A DNA stretch of 56,233 nucleotides, from positions 1-56,233 of the forward strand of contig CALXQE010000063.1 in the NCBI GenBank assembly GCA_944390495.1, written 5' to 3'. The stretch is from an uncultured Clostridia bacterium. GTDB lineage: Bacteria > Bacillota > Clostridia > UBA1381. The position numbers and the translations under genes were made by a program. Of this stretch, positions 24,626 through 33,131 are shown one piece after another. The notes under the pieces are model-generated. The model was not told the DNA's origin and did not search any database. It saw only the letters and a program-made list of their open reading frames with translations. Positions within the stretch are counted from its first letter, which is position 1. Each line of letters starts with the position of its first letter.

Positions 24626-27004
24626 GTGAAGAAAATAATTATGGTTGCCGCTGTAATGTGTGCAATGACAATTACTGCAAGTGCAGGGGATTTGACTTTT
24701 ACACCGGAGGGCGGAGGCAAGTGGATATTCTGCAATAATCCGGAGGGGATAAGAAACTGTGATTTAATGAATGACAGTGAAAATCCTTCTACATACATAA
24801 TGAATAATGAAAATCTTGAGCCGGATTTATATGATTTTCTTATATGCCATATAAATACCACTGATACAGACGGTGGTTACGGTGTGGGACAGAATATAGA
24901 GGTAGATATAGAAATTACTGCTGTGGAGGACAGCGAAATAACAATAAATAAAGCTTTTTTTGAAACACCAACGGATAGTGCCTTTATTTTTGGTGACGGT
25001 ACATGGGCAAAGGAAATGCACAAGGTAGGATGTCTTAACGGTTTTGCGTCATTTTTAGGTGTAGACTTGGCAGAACGCAACGGTTCTTGGTTATATGAGG
25101 CACAGGACTATGAGCCGGTAACTATAAATCTTAAAAAAGGCGAAACGGTGTGGCTAAGTGATTACATGGATGATTACAGAGTTGTATGTCCTAATAAACC
25201 TGTTCAGATAATGGGTGAGGTTGAATTGACAGAGGGCATGATGAATTTTAATGTTGCGGCATTTAGAAGCGGAGAAGAAGTTGGTGACAGAAGTAGTTTT
25301 AATCCGGAAGCGGACTTTGGTGAATATGCGTACACACGTACGCAGAAGGGTATAGCAGATTCATTGCCTAATGTAAATGTAGAGCTTGAATACAAGATTG
25401 ATAATACGGTTAAAGATGGTGACTATTTTGAAAATAAAGTATTTAACCAGTATAAACCGGACGGATATGTGACGGACGCATGGTGTTCACATCTAAATCC
25501 TCAGGATGATATATGGTCAAAGGATATTGCTGTTGAAAATGACCTGCTCACGATGTATTATAAGGATGATACAAAGCTTGATTATTACGGTTCAAAAGTA
25601 AAAGACAGTCTTAAGAACAATATATGGACTTTTGACCCGTTCCATAGTGATACAACTTCTTATCAAGGTACGGCGACTTGGTTTAATGCGGAAGACTATA
25701 TGCCTAATTACGATTTATCAGTAAATCGCAGTAATCAGGGATATGGATGCAGTATGGGTAATTACTGTGTTACGGAAAGCTATAATTTAAAAGTATCAAA
25801 TGTGACAAACAGAGATAGATATTTTGAGTATGAGGCAGAAACAATTTCAAATATTGCTGTATATGTTGAAGATGAGAACGGGAAGCACAGCGGACTTTTA
25901 AAGGGTGAAACAAGTGCAGCGGAAAGAAATGTACTTGCAAGCGTAAAAATACCTGCAAACAGTGAAAAGGAATTTACAGTAAACGTTGTACTCCCAATTA
26001 ACTATGTGGGCGGAATAAAAAACCGATTTAAAGTATCTGAAAAAAGCAGTATTGACAAGTATTACGAGGACTTTTTAAGTGAACCGAGGGCACAGGAGGG
26101 ACCGATTACAACGGGCGTACTTGCCGAAGAGGTAAAGGATAAGTTACCGCAAAGCGTGAAGGATATTATCAGAGGCAACTATAATTGTTATGAACTTGTG
26201 GAAACTGATGACGGGTATATGATGCGTTGGCTGGCGTGGGACGGAAGTCCTTATTACTACACGGCACAGTGGGACAGAGTAAAAACAATATATTATCTTG
26301 ATAAGAATTATAATATTGTGGATAAATATGTGCCTGAAATTATAACAAAGCTTGCACTTTATTACGATGGATATTATTACATTGAGAATGCGGAAGGAAA
26401 CAGGTTTAAATCAGCTGATGGGCAGAACTGGGAAAGCTACAACCACCGTATGCCACTCCCTGAAATAAGTTTTAATAACTCTGTTCCTTCAAAGTGGGCA
26501 GAAAGTGAAGTTGAGAGAGCATATATAATAGATATTGTTCCATATGAATTTTTAAATAAATTGTCCTATAAATATGATATGAAACGAGAAACTTTCTGCG
26601 ATATTCTTGCAAGTATGCTGGAATTGAAGGATATGCTTCCTCCAGAAGGTGAAGGTCATTTTAGCGATACAGATAACACAAACGTTTTAAAGCTTTGCGG
26701 TGCGAAAATTATCAACGGCTATGATGACGGAACATTCAGACCTGACGGAAGTATAACTCGTCAAGAGGCGGCTGCAATGCTTTACAGAACTGCCAAATAT
26801 TTAGGATATAAGGATAAAGAGATAAGTCCTGACAGAGTGTTCAGTGATGATGCAAGTATAGCAGAATGGGCTAAAGATGCGGTATATCAAATGAATTTAA
26901 GTAATATTATGTTCGGATTTGGTGGAGGAATGTTTGCACCTGAAAATAATTACACAAATGAGCAATCTATTGCTACTGTTTTAAGATTGTATGATGCAGT
27001 TTAA
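24626..27004 (+). CDS. Secreted protein with C-terminal S-layer homology repeats
   Basis: A 792-residue exported protein of unknown function, anchored to the cell wall by SLH repeats. A signal peptide (VKKIIMVAAVMCAMTITASAG) occupies the first 21 residues. Residues about 25-610 match no family I recognise; they are rich in Asp, Tyr and Trp and look beta-structured. Three SLH units follow: a degenerate one near 625-670, a clear one near 675-735 (AKIINGYDDGTFRPDGSITR) and a last one near 740-792 (NIMFGFGGGMFAPENNYTNE). I chose GTG 24626 because AAGGAGG lies eight bases upstream and it begins the signal peptide. The longer frame from 24560 lacks one. Own terminator, probably a monocistronic unit. 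Confidence 0.85.
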   Translation: MKKIIMVAAVMCAMTITASAGDLTFTPEGGGKWIFCNNPEGIRNCDLMNDSENPSTYIMNNENLEPDLYDFLICHINTTDTDGGYGVGQNIEVDIEITAVEDSEITINKAFFETPTDSAFIFGDGTWAKEMHKVGCLNGFASFLGVDLAERNGSWLYEAQDYEPVTINLKKGETVWLSDYMDDYRVVCPNKPVQIMGEVELTEGMMNFNVAAFRSGEEVGDRSSFNPEADFGEYAYTRTQKGIADSLPNVNVELEYKIDNTVKDGDYFENKVFNQYKPDGYVTDAWCSHLNPQDDIWSKDIAVENDLLTMYYKDDTKLDYYGSKVKDSLKNNIWTFDPFHSDTTSYQGTATWFNAEDYMPNYDLSVNRSNQGYGCSMGNYCVTESYNLKVSNVTNRDRYFEYEAETISNIAVYVEDENGKHSGLLKGETSAAERNVLASVKIPANSEKEFTVNVVLPINYVGGIKNRFKVSEKSSIDKYYEDFLSEPRAQEGPITTGVLAEEVKDKLPQSVKDIIRGNYNCYELVETDDGYMMRWLAWDGSPYYYTAQWDRVKTIYYLDKNYNIVDKYVPEIITKLALYYDGYYYIENAEGNRFKSADGQNWESYNHRMPLPEISFNNSVPSKWAESEVERAYIIDIVPYEFLNKLSYKYDMKRETFCDILASMLELKDMLPPEGEGHFSDTDNTNVLKLCGAKIINGYDDGTFRPDGSITRQEAAAMLYRTAKYLGYKDKEISPDRVFSDDASIAEWAKDAVYQMNLSNIMFGFGGGMFAPENNYTNEQSIATVLRLYDAV

Positions 27005-27016
27005 GAACCTAAAAAC

Positions 27017-27048
27017 TCCCGAGTTACAAATAAACTCGGGAATTTTTT
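27017..27048. terminator. Bidirectional terminator between SLH gene and spo0A
   Basis: TCCCGAGTT (27017-27025) pairs with AACTCGGGA (27033-27041). A5 precedes and T7 follows. Confidence 0.9.
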
Positions 27049-27058
27049 TGTTTGAATA

Positions 27059-27841
27059 TTATTTTTTCATTGTCAGTCTTATTCTATCGGCTACCATAGC
27101 AATAAATTCTGAATTGGTAGGTTTGCCTTTGCCGTTATGTACGGTATATCCGAATATCTCATTGGTAAGTTCAGGTTTACCTCTGTTCCATGCGACTTCG
27201 ATAGAGTGACGTATCGCTCTTTCAACTCTGCTTGATGTTGTATTATATAATTTAGCAATATCGGGATAAAGATTTTTTGTAATATAGTTAAGTAAGTCCA
27301 TGTTTTCAACTACCATCATTATTGCTGTTCGTATATATTGGTAGCCTTTTATATGTGCAGGTACACCAAGGTCGTGAATAACATTTGTAACTGCCATTTC
27401 AAGGTCCTCGGTTTCTTTTTCTTCTATGTGGTTGTGAACAGGAACAGATTGGTTTGTCTGTAAAGCAGGAGCTGATACAACTTCTCTTATAGCTTCGCAT
27501 ATACGTTCGTTATTTTGTGGTTTTAACAAACAAAAATCTGCATATCCTGATGATAAAACCATGTTAATTGCCAAAGACGATATGGAATACAAAATAATTC
27601 GAGGCTTTTTATCGAGTTTTGTATTATTCAGTTTGTTAATTAACCCTTTTCCGTCAAGCTTCGGCATTACAAGATCTAAAATAACAACATCAGGATTTGT
27701 TTCCAAAATCATTTTAAATGCTTCTTCGCCGTCAAAAGCTTGATATGCTGTCATATCGGGCTGTGTTTTGATAAAATCGGTCATTTCGTTGTTAAGCTCA
27801 GTGTTGTCATCTGCTACAAGAACAGAAATTGTCTTGTTCAT
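27059..27841 (-). CDS. spo0A: Sporulation master regulator Spo0A
   Basis: Response regulator whose phosphorylated form switches cells into sporulation by binding 0A boxes. The N-terminal receiver has acidic Asp11/Asp12, phospho-acceptor Asp56 ([13 protein letters not shown]) and the lysine in CLLKPQ. The C-terminal DNA-binding domain contains [20 protein letters not shown] and the recognition helix [19 protein letters not shown], nearly invariant in spore formers. The length of 260 residues is normal. Usually spoIVB is just upstream; here a small cysteine-rich peptide gene takes that place. Confidence 0.97.
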   Translation of the reverse strand: MNKTISVLVADDNTELNNEMTDFIKTQPDMTAYQAFDGEEAFKMILETNPDVVILDLVMPKLDGKGLINKLNNTKLDKKPRIILYSISSLAINMVLSSGYADFCLLKPQNNERICEAIREVVSAPALQTNQSVPVHNHIEEKETEDLEMAVTNVIHDLGVPAHIKGYQYIRTAIMMVVENMDLLNYITKNLYPDIAKLYNTTSSRVERAIRHSIEVAWNRGKPELTNEIFGYTVHNGKGKPTNSEFIAMVADRIRLTMKK

Positions 27842-28002
27842 ATAATAAATCCTCCTATCGTATAACTATAACAAAATATAAATTGTCCATATATGTAAAA
27901 TAAATACATAAATGTAAATATTTACCTTTTTCAAAAAGTATTATAGCATATAAAAATCATTAAATCAAGAGTTTTTTGAAAAAATTACCATAAAATGTAA
28001 TT

Positions 28003-28009
28003 TGTCGGA
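28003..28009 (+). promoter_or_regulatory. Possible 0A box upstream of spo0A
   Basis: TGTCGGA matches the 0A-box core TGTCGAA at six of seven bases, about 160 bases upstream of the spo0A start. The region 27842-28077 is otherwise AT-rich with no gene or clear promoter. Chance occurrence is quite possible. Confidence 0.25.
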
Positions 28010-28077
28010 AATTTATACCTATAAAAACAAAAAAATTGTATAAAAAAATATGCTTGTACAAAATAATACATGTCAAA

Positions 28078-28104
28078 GCGGGTGCCATAGAAAGAAGCAC
28101 CCGC
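28078..28104 (-). terminator. Hairpin after the small Cys-rich peptide gene
   Basis: GCGGGTGC (28078-28085) pairs with GCACCCGC (28097-28104) over an 11-base loop. Only a short T stretch follows on the minus strand, so termination may be partial and allow read-through toward spo0A. Confidence 0.6.
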
Positions 28105-28117
28105 AATGAAGAATTGA

Positions 28118-28243
28118 TTAGTTATTGCACATGCAAGTTACGATAACAATGATAATAAGAACCCAAAGGATCATATCAAGGTCAAAGTTACAGCCGCTGT
28201 TACTGTTGCATCCGCAGTAATTTCTTTCACAACATTCACCCAT
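28118..28243 (-). CDS. 41-residue Cys-rich single-helix membrane peptide
   Basis: The peptide reads MGECCERNYCGCNSNSGC, then NFDLDMILWVLIIIVIVTC and CMCNN. Seven cysteines flank one strongly hydrophobic helix. AAAGGAGG eight bases upstream of the ATG fixes the start; a longer frame to 28423 has none. The layout recalls the small Gly/Cys-rich YjcZ-type sporulation peptides of Bacillus, but I see no direct match. Its place directly upstream of spo0A on the same strand hints at a spore or envelope role. Function unknown. Confidence 0.7.
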   Translation of the reverse strand: MGECCERNYCGCNSNSGCNFDLDMILWVLIIIVIVTCMCNN

Positions 28244-28311
28244 TTTAAAAGCCTCCTTTCGATGTTTTGTAATATATATTATGATTATTCCATTTATTTT
28301 GCAGATTGTCC

Positions 28312-28340
28312 TTGAAATTTTTCTAAAAATAGGGTACAAT
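28312..28340 (+). promoter_or_regulatory. Promoter of the DUF896-asnA-asnS operon
   Basis: TTGAAA (28312-28317), a 17-base spacer and TACAAT (28335-28340), 34 bases upstream of the TTG start. Confidence 0.8.
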
Positions 28341-28374
28341 AGGAATAGTGATATTTTCTTGAGGAGGTAATCTT

Positions 28375-28551
28375 TTGGAACGAAAGAAAATAGAGAGAAT
28401 AAATGAGCTTGCGAAAAAAGCAAGAACGATTGGTTTAACCGATGAGGAAATAGCTGAACGTGACAGCCTACGCAAGGAATATCTGGATGCCATACGTCGT
28501 AATTTTAAACAGACGCTTGACAGTATTGAAATAATAGATAAAGGAGAATGA
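28375..28551 (+). CDS. DUF896 (YnzC-like) small protein
   Basis: A 58-residue helical protein, starting at TTG (28375) seven bases after GAGGAGG. It contains RINELAKKARTIGLTDEE and RDSLRKEYLDAIRRNF, the DUF896/YnzC signature. YnzC of Bacillus is an SOS-regulated coiled protein of unknown function. It ends three bases before asnA, so it is probably translationally coupled to it. Too short for many automated gene calls. Confidence 0.88.
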   Translation: MERKKIERINELAKKARTIGLTDEEIAERDSLRKEYLDAIRRNFKQTLDSIEIIDKGE

Positions 28552-28554
28552 AAT

Positions 28555-29562
28555 ATGCCACTTACAATCCCTGAAAACTATAAGTCAGAACTTGGCGGAC
28601 GTGAAACCGAATTGGCGATTAAATTTATAAAGGATACTTTTCAGCATGAGATTATTTCGGCTTTAAATCTACAAAGAATATCTGCACCGCTTTTCGTACG
28701 TCCGGAAACTGGACTTAACGATAATCTAAACGGTGTTGAAAGACCTGTAAGTTTTGATGCACCATGTATCGGAGGTGCAGTTTTAGAAATTGTACACTCA
28801 CTTGCAAAATGGAAGAGAATGACTCTGGGCAGATATGGTTTTGAGCCGGGAGAAGGTCTTTATACAGATATGAATGCCATAAGACGTGATGAAGAAGTAG
28901 ATAATCTTCATTCAATGTACGTTGACCAGTGGGACTGGGAGGCTGTTATTGAAAAGAAAGACAGAAATATTGACACTTTAAAGAGCTTTGTAAATCGTAT
29001 ATACAGTGCAATGAAATCAACTCAAAGCAGAGTTTGTCAAAAGTTTTCTTGCCTTGAAAATAATTTCCCTGAAGAGATTACATTTATAACAACACAGGAA
29101 CTTGAAGATATGTATCCTGATCTTACTCCTAAGGAAAGAGAAAATAAGCTTCTTCGTGAAAAGAAGGCAGTATTTTTGATGCAGATAGGAAAAGAGTTAA
29201 AGTCAGGTCAAAGACATGATGGCAGAGCTCCGGACTATGATGATTGGGAACTTAACGGTGATATACTTGTTTATTATCCGCTTCTTGACATGGCGTATGA
29301 ACTATCAAGTATGGGTATAAGAGTAGATGAGGATTCTTTGCTTTCTCAAATAAAAATTGCAGGTTGTGAGGATAGACTTGAACTTGATTTCCATAAGAAA
29401 CTATTAAATAAGGAACTTCCTTATACAATCGGCGGAGGTATAGGTCAGTCAAGACTTTGTATGTACATGCTTGGTAAAGCACATATCGGTGAAGTACAGT
29501 CATCTGTATGGCCTGATGAAATGAGAAAGGTATGTAAAGAAAACGGAATAAACTTACTATAA
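28555..29562 (+). CDS. asnA: Aspartate-ammonia ligase
   Basis: Makes asparagine from aspartate, ammonia and ATP (the AsnA route, without glutamine). Typical features are LNDNLNGVERPVSFD, EIVHSLAKWKRMTLGRY, EGLYTDMNAIRRDEE, SMYVDQWDWE and the late IGGGIGQSRLCM. At 335 residues it has the normal AsnA length. GGAG precedes the ATG. It is followed after 16 bases by asnS, so asparagine production and its charging to tRNA share one transcript. No T-box leader was seen upstream. Confidence 0.96.
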   Translation: MPLTIPENYKSELGGRETELAIKFIKDTFQHEIISALNLQRISAPLFVRPETGLNDNLNGVERPVSFDAPCIGGAVLEIVHSLAKWKRMTLGRYGFEPGEGLYTDMNAIRRDEEVDNLHSMYVDQWDWEAVIEKKDRNIDTLKSFVNRIYSAMKSTQSRVCQKFSCLENNFPEEITFITTQELEDMYPDLTPKERENKLLREKKAVFLMQIGKELKSGQRHDGRAPDYDDWELNGDILVYYPLLDMAYELSSMGIRVDEDSLLSQIKIAGCEDRLELDFHKKLLNKELPYTIGGGIGQSRLCMYMLGKAHIGEVQSSVWPDEMRKVCKENGINLL

Positions 29563-29578
29563 TAATTGAAAGGACAAA

Positions 29579-30988
29579 ATGTCAATGAAAACAACTATAA
29601 AACAGCTGTATCGTGAAACAAAGAAGTTTGGTGGGAACAAAATCACGGTATCAGGGTGGATAAGAAATATAAGAATATCAAAAATGTTTGGTTTTATAGA
29701 ACTAAATGACGGTAGTTTTTTTAAAAACCTTCAGATAGTAATAGAGGCTGAAAAGCTTGAGAATTTCCAGCAGCTTTCAAAGCTTAATATAGGTTCTGCC
29801 GTTACTGCAACCGGTACACTTGAGCTTACACCCGGTGCAAAACAGCCATTTGAATTAAAAGCTGATGAAGTTTTTGTAGACGGTGAATCAACACCTGATT
29901 ATCCGCTTCAGAAAAAGCGTCACAGTTTTGAATACTTGCGTACTATTGCACATCTAAGACCGAGAACAAATACATTCTCAGCAGTGTTTAGAGTACGTTC
30001 TATGATTGCTTATGCAATTCACCAGTTTTTCCAGGAGAGAAACTTTGTATATGTGCACACACCGATTATAACAGCAAGTGACTGTGAGGGTGCCGGTGAG
30101 ATGTTCCAGGTTACCACTATGGATATGGAAAATCTACCTAAAGACAACAAAGGAAATGTTGATTATTCAAAGGATTTCTTTGGTAAACATGCAAATCTTA
30201 CAGTAAGCGGTCAGCTTAATGTCGCAACATATTGTATGGCGTTTAGAAATGTGTATACATTTGGACCTACATTCCGTGCGGAAAATTCAAATACAACACG
30301 TCATGCAGCAGAATTTTGGATGATTGAGCCTGAAATTGCATTTGCAGATTTACAGGATGATATGGAATTGGCAGAGGATATGCTAAAGTATATTATAAAT
30401 TACTGCCTTGAAAATGCACCGGAAGAAATGGAATTTTTCAACCAGTTTATAGACAAAGGACTTCTTGAAAGACTTCATCATGTAGTAAACAGTGATTTTG
30501 CACAGGTTACTTATACAGAAGCAGTTAAGATTTTGGAGGAGGATTCAAAGGCAGGAAAGGTTAAGTTTGATTATCCTGTTTCTTGGGGATGTGACCTTCA
30601 AACTGAACATGAAAGATACCTTACAGAGCAGGTATTTAAGCGTCCGCTTTTCGTAACTGATTATCCGAAGGAAATTAAAGCCTTTTATATGAAGCTCAAT
30701 GATGACAAAAAGACTGTTGCAGCAATGGATTTACTTGTTCCGGGAGTCGGTGAAATTATCGGCGGCAGTCAGAGAGAAGAAAATTATGACGTACTTGTGG
30801 AAAGAATGAAGGAACTTGGTCTTAATGAAGAGGACTACGATTTCTATCTTGACCTTAGAAAGTACGGTACAAATAAGCATGCGGGATTTGGCCTTGGCTT
30901 TGAAAGAGCTGTTATGTATATAACAGGTGTATCAAATATCAGAGATGTTCTTCCGTTCCCGAGAACGGTCGGAACTGCTGAATTCTGA
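29579..30988 (+). CDS. asnS: Asparaginyl-tRNA synthetase
   Basis: Charges tRNA-Asn. The OB-fold anticodon-binding domain ([21 protein letters not shown]) is followed by the class II core. Motif 2 is visible around [23 protein letters not shown] and motif 3 in [15 protein letters not shown]. The length of 469 residues is typical. Two in-frame ATGs (29579 and 29585) follow AAGGA at five and eleven bases; the first is used here. Both asnA and a dedicated AsnRS mean that the cell does not depend solely on amidation of Asp-tRNA. Confidence 0.96.
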   Translation: MSMKTTIKQLYRETKKFGGNKITVSGWIRNIRISKMFGFIELNDGSFFKNLQIVIEAEKLENFQQLSKLNIGSAVTATGTLELTPGAKQPFELKADEVFVDGESTPDYPLQKKRHSFEYLRTIAHLRPRTNTFSAVFRVRSMIAYAIHQFFQERNFVYVHTPIITASDCEGAGEMFQVTTMDMENLPKDNKGNVDYSKDFFGKHANLTVSGQLNVATYCMAFRNVYTFGPTFRAENSNTTRHAAEFWMIEPEIAFADLQDDMELAEDMLKYIINYCLENAPEEMEFFNQFIDKGLLERLHHVVNSDFAQVTYTEAVKILEEDSKAGKVKFDYPVSWGCDLQTEHERYLTEQVFKRPLFVTDYPKEIKAFYMKLNDDKKTVAAMDLLVPGVGEIIGGSQREENYDVLVERMKELGLNEEDYDFYLDLRKYGTNKHAGFGLGFERAVMYITGVSNIRDVLPFPRTVGTAEF

Positions 30989-30996
30989 TTTAACAG

Positions 30997-31022
30997 GGAG
31001 GCTGTAAACAGCCTCCTTATTT
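30997..31022 (+). terminator. Terminator after asnS
   Basis: GGAGGCTG (30997-31004) pairs with CAGCCTCC (31009-31016) over TAAA. The T tract after it is short and interrupted, so some read-through into the TPR gene is likely. Confidence 0.7.
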
Positions 31023-31050
31023 GTATTTAATTATTTGCGGAGGAATTTTT

Positions 31051-31869
31051 ATGACTTTTGTTTTAATATTGATTGCAATAATCATAGTGGTGGTGGCATT
31101 TAAGTTTAATGTTCTTTTAGGTATAGCAGCAATAGCTTTGATTGCCGGTTATGGAATTTATCGTATTATACCTTCATATTACACAATGATGGGAAATAAG
31201 GCATTCCAAATCGGAGATGAAAAGACAGCAAGGATTTGGTATAAAAAGGCATACGATACCGGAAGAACTAAAATTACATTTAAAATAAACTACGCATATT
31301 TGCTTTTGAGATTGGGAGAAGCTGATGAAGCAGAAAAGGTACTTGACCCTATTATTAGAGTAAAAAGTTTGCCTATGGCAAAGAAATATCCGGCAAAACA
31401 GCAAAGATGTATGGTGTACTATAAGCAGGGACGACTTGATGAAGCTATTGAAGATGCACAGTCAATGATGGATGAAGGATTTAGAACAACACAGCTTTAC
31501 GGTATGCTTGGTTACTTTAAGTTGTTAAGAAATGACCCTGTTGATGAAGTTACAGCCTTTTGTGAAGAAGCTTATGAATATAACAGTGATGATAAAGATA
31601 TAAAGGATAATCTTTCACTTTGTTATTATAAAGGCGGAAGATATGAAGATGCTGAAAAAATATCAGACGCATTGGTACAGTCTGCACCGACTTTTTTAGA
31701 GGCATATTATCATGGTGCACAGATAGCGTTAAAACTTGGTAAAAAAGATAAGGCTAAAGATTATTTGGAAAAGATAAAGGATTGCAGACGCAGTGCACTT
31801 ACAACTGTTTCAGAGGAAGAAATAGAACAGTTAAAAAGAGAGGTAGAAAATGAAAACACCGCTGGCTGA
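31051..31869 (+). CDS. Membrane-anchored tetratricopeptide repeat protein
   Basis: A 272-residue protein with two hydrophobic stretches at residues 2-38, then helical TPR-like repeats from about residue 50 (ARIWYKKAYDTGRTKITFK, DEAEKVLDPI, LDEAIEDAQSMM, ALVQSAPTFLEAYYHGAQIA) exposed in the cytoplasm or outside. TPR proteins scaffold other proteins; no partner is evident. ATG 31051 follows GCGGAGGAA. It overlaps rarA by 20 bases, so the two are coupled. Confidence 0.8.
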   Translation: MTFVLILIAIIIVVVAFKFNVLLGIAAIALIAGYGIYRIIPSYYTMMGNKAFQIGDEKTARIWYKKAYDTGRTKITFKINYAYLLLRLGEADEAEKVLDPIIRVKSLPMAKKYPAKQQRCMVYYKQGRLDEAIEDAQSMMDEGFRTTQLYGMLGYFKLLRNDPVDEVTAFCEEAYEYNSDDKDIKDNLSLCYYKGGRYEDAEKISDALVQSAPTFLEAYYHGAQIALKLGKKDKAKDYLEKIKDCRRSALTTVSEEEIEQLKREVENENTAG

Positions 31870-33127
31870 CAGAATACGTCCAAAAGGCGTTGACGAGGTA
31901 GTGGGGCAGAAGCACCTTATAGGAGAAGGAAAAATACTGCGTCGAATAATTGAAAGTAATGAAGTCCCCAATATGATTTTTTACGGGCCAAGCGGCGTAG
32001 GAAAAACCACTATTGCAAATATCATAGCAGAGAAAACCGGAAAAACACTTCATAAATTAAATGCAACTACCGCATCTGTTTCTGATATAAAAAATATCGT
32101 ATCTACACTTGATAGTTTTCTTGCAATGAATGGAGTTCTTCTGTACTTGGACGAAATACAGAACTTTAATAAAAAACAACAGCAGTCACTTCTTGAATTT
32201 ATGGAAAACGGTAAAATAACACTGATTGCGAGTACAACGGAAAATCCGTATTTTTATATTTATAATGCTGTTTTGTCAAGAAGTACGGTATTTGAATTTA
32301 AACAAGTGGAAGCGGAAGACATAAAACAGGCTCTTTTGAGGGGGCTTAATATATTAGAAAAGGAAGAATATAAGGGTTTTGAAATAGAGCTTGAAGATGG
32401 AGTTTTAGAACACATAGCCACAAGTGCCGGCGGTGATGTCAGAAAGGCACTAAACTCCCTTGAAATATCACTTCTTACCACAAGTGCTGACGGTAACGGC
32501 ATAATAAATGTGACTCTTGATACAGCCGAGCAGGCTGTACAGAAAAAGGTTATACGTTATGACAAAGACGGTGACAGTCACTATGATGTGTTAAGTGCTT
32601 TTCAAAAATCAATACGAGGTTCTGACCCGGACGGAGCAGTTCATTATCTTGCAAGGCTTTTATCTGCCGGTGATATGCAAAGCGTATGCAGAAGACTGCT
32701 TGTTATAGCTGCTGAAGATATAGGTCTTGCATACCCTATGGCAATAACTATTGTAAAATCATGTGTTGACAGTGCACTTCAAATCGGTATGCCGGAAGCA
32801 CAGCTCCCTTTAGCAGAGGCGACAATACTTCTTGCCACATCTCCTAAATCTAATTCTGTTACACAGGCAATATCAATGGCTATGTCAGACATTGAAAGAC
32901 GTGACACAGGCGATGTGCCGATGCACATAAAAGATGCACATTACAGCGGAGCTAAAAATCTCGGTCACGGCACGGAATATAAATTCCCACATGATTATGA
33001 AAATCATTATATATCGCAGCAGTATTTGCCGGATAATATAAAAGATGTAAAGTATTATACTTATGGTGACAATAAAAATGAACAGGCGGCAAAGAATTAT
33101 TGGGATCGGATAAAGAAAGGAAAGTAA
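31850..33127 (+). CDS. rarA: Replication-associated recombination protein A
   Basis: AAA+ ATPase (MgsA/WHIP family) that acts at stalled replication forks. It begins with LADRIRPKGVDEVVGQKHL. The Walker A is YGPSGVGKTT and Walker B LYLDEIQNF, with a sensor in IASTTENPYF. The C-terminal tetramerisation part ends HDYENHYISQQYLPD. The length of 425 residues is typical. The start lies inside the TPR gene. Confidence 0.95.
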   Translation: MKTPLADRIRPKGVDEVVGQKHLIGEGKILRRIIESNEVPNMIFYGPSGVGKTTIANIIAEKTGKTLHKLNATTASVSDIKNIVSTLDSFLAMNGVLLYLDEIQNFNKKQQQSLLEFMENGKITLIASTTENPYFYIYNAVLSRSTVFEFKQVEAEDIKQALLRGLNILEKEEYKGFEIELEDGVLEHIATSAGGDVRKALNSLEISLLTTSADGNGIINVTLDTAEQAVQKKVIRYDKDGDSHYDVLSAFQKSIRGSDPDGAVHYLARLLSAGDMQSVCRRLLVIAAEDIGLAYPMAITIVKSCVDSALQIGMPEAQLPLAEATILLATSPKSNSVTQAISMAMSDIERRDTGDVPMHIKDAHYSGAKNLGHGTEYKFPHDYENHYISQQYLPDNIKDVKYYTYGDNKNEQAAKNYWDRIKKGK

Positions 33128-33131
33128 TTTT

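Noticed and set aside
28341-28554. Possible T-box leader before asnA-asnS
   Set aside because: The promoter is only about 34 bases before the DUF896 gene, there is no room for a leader, and no T-box sequence was found.
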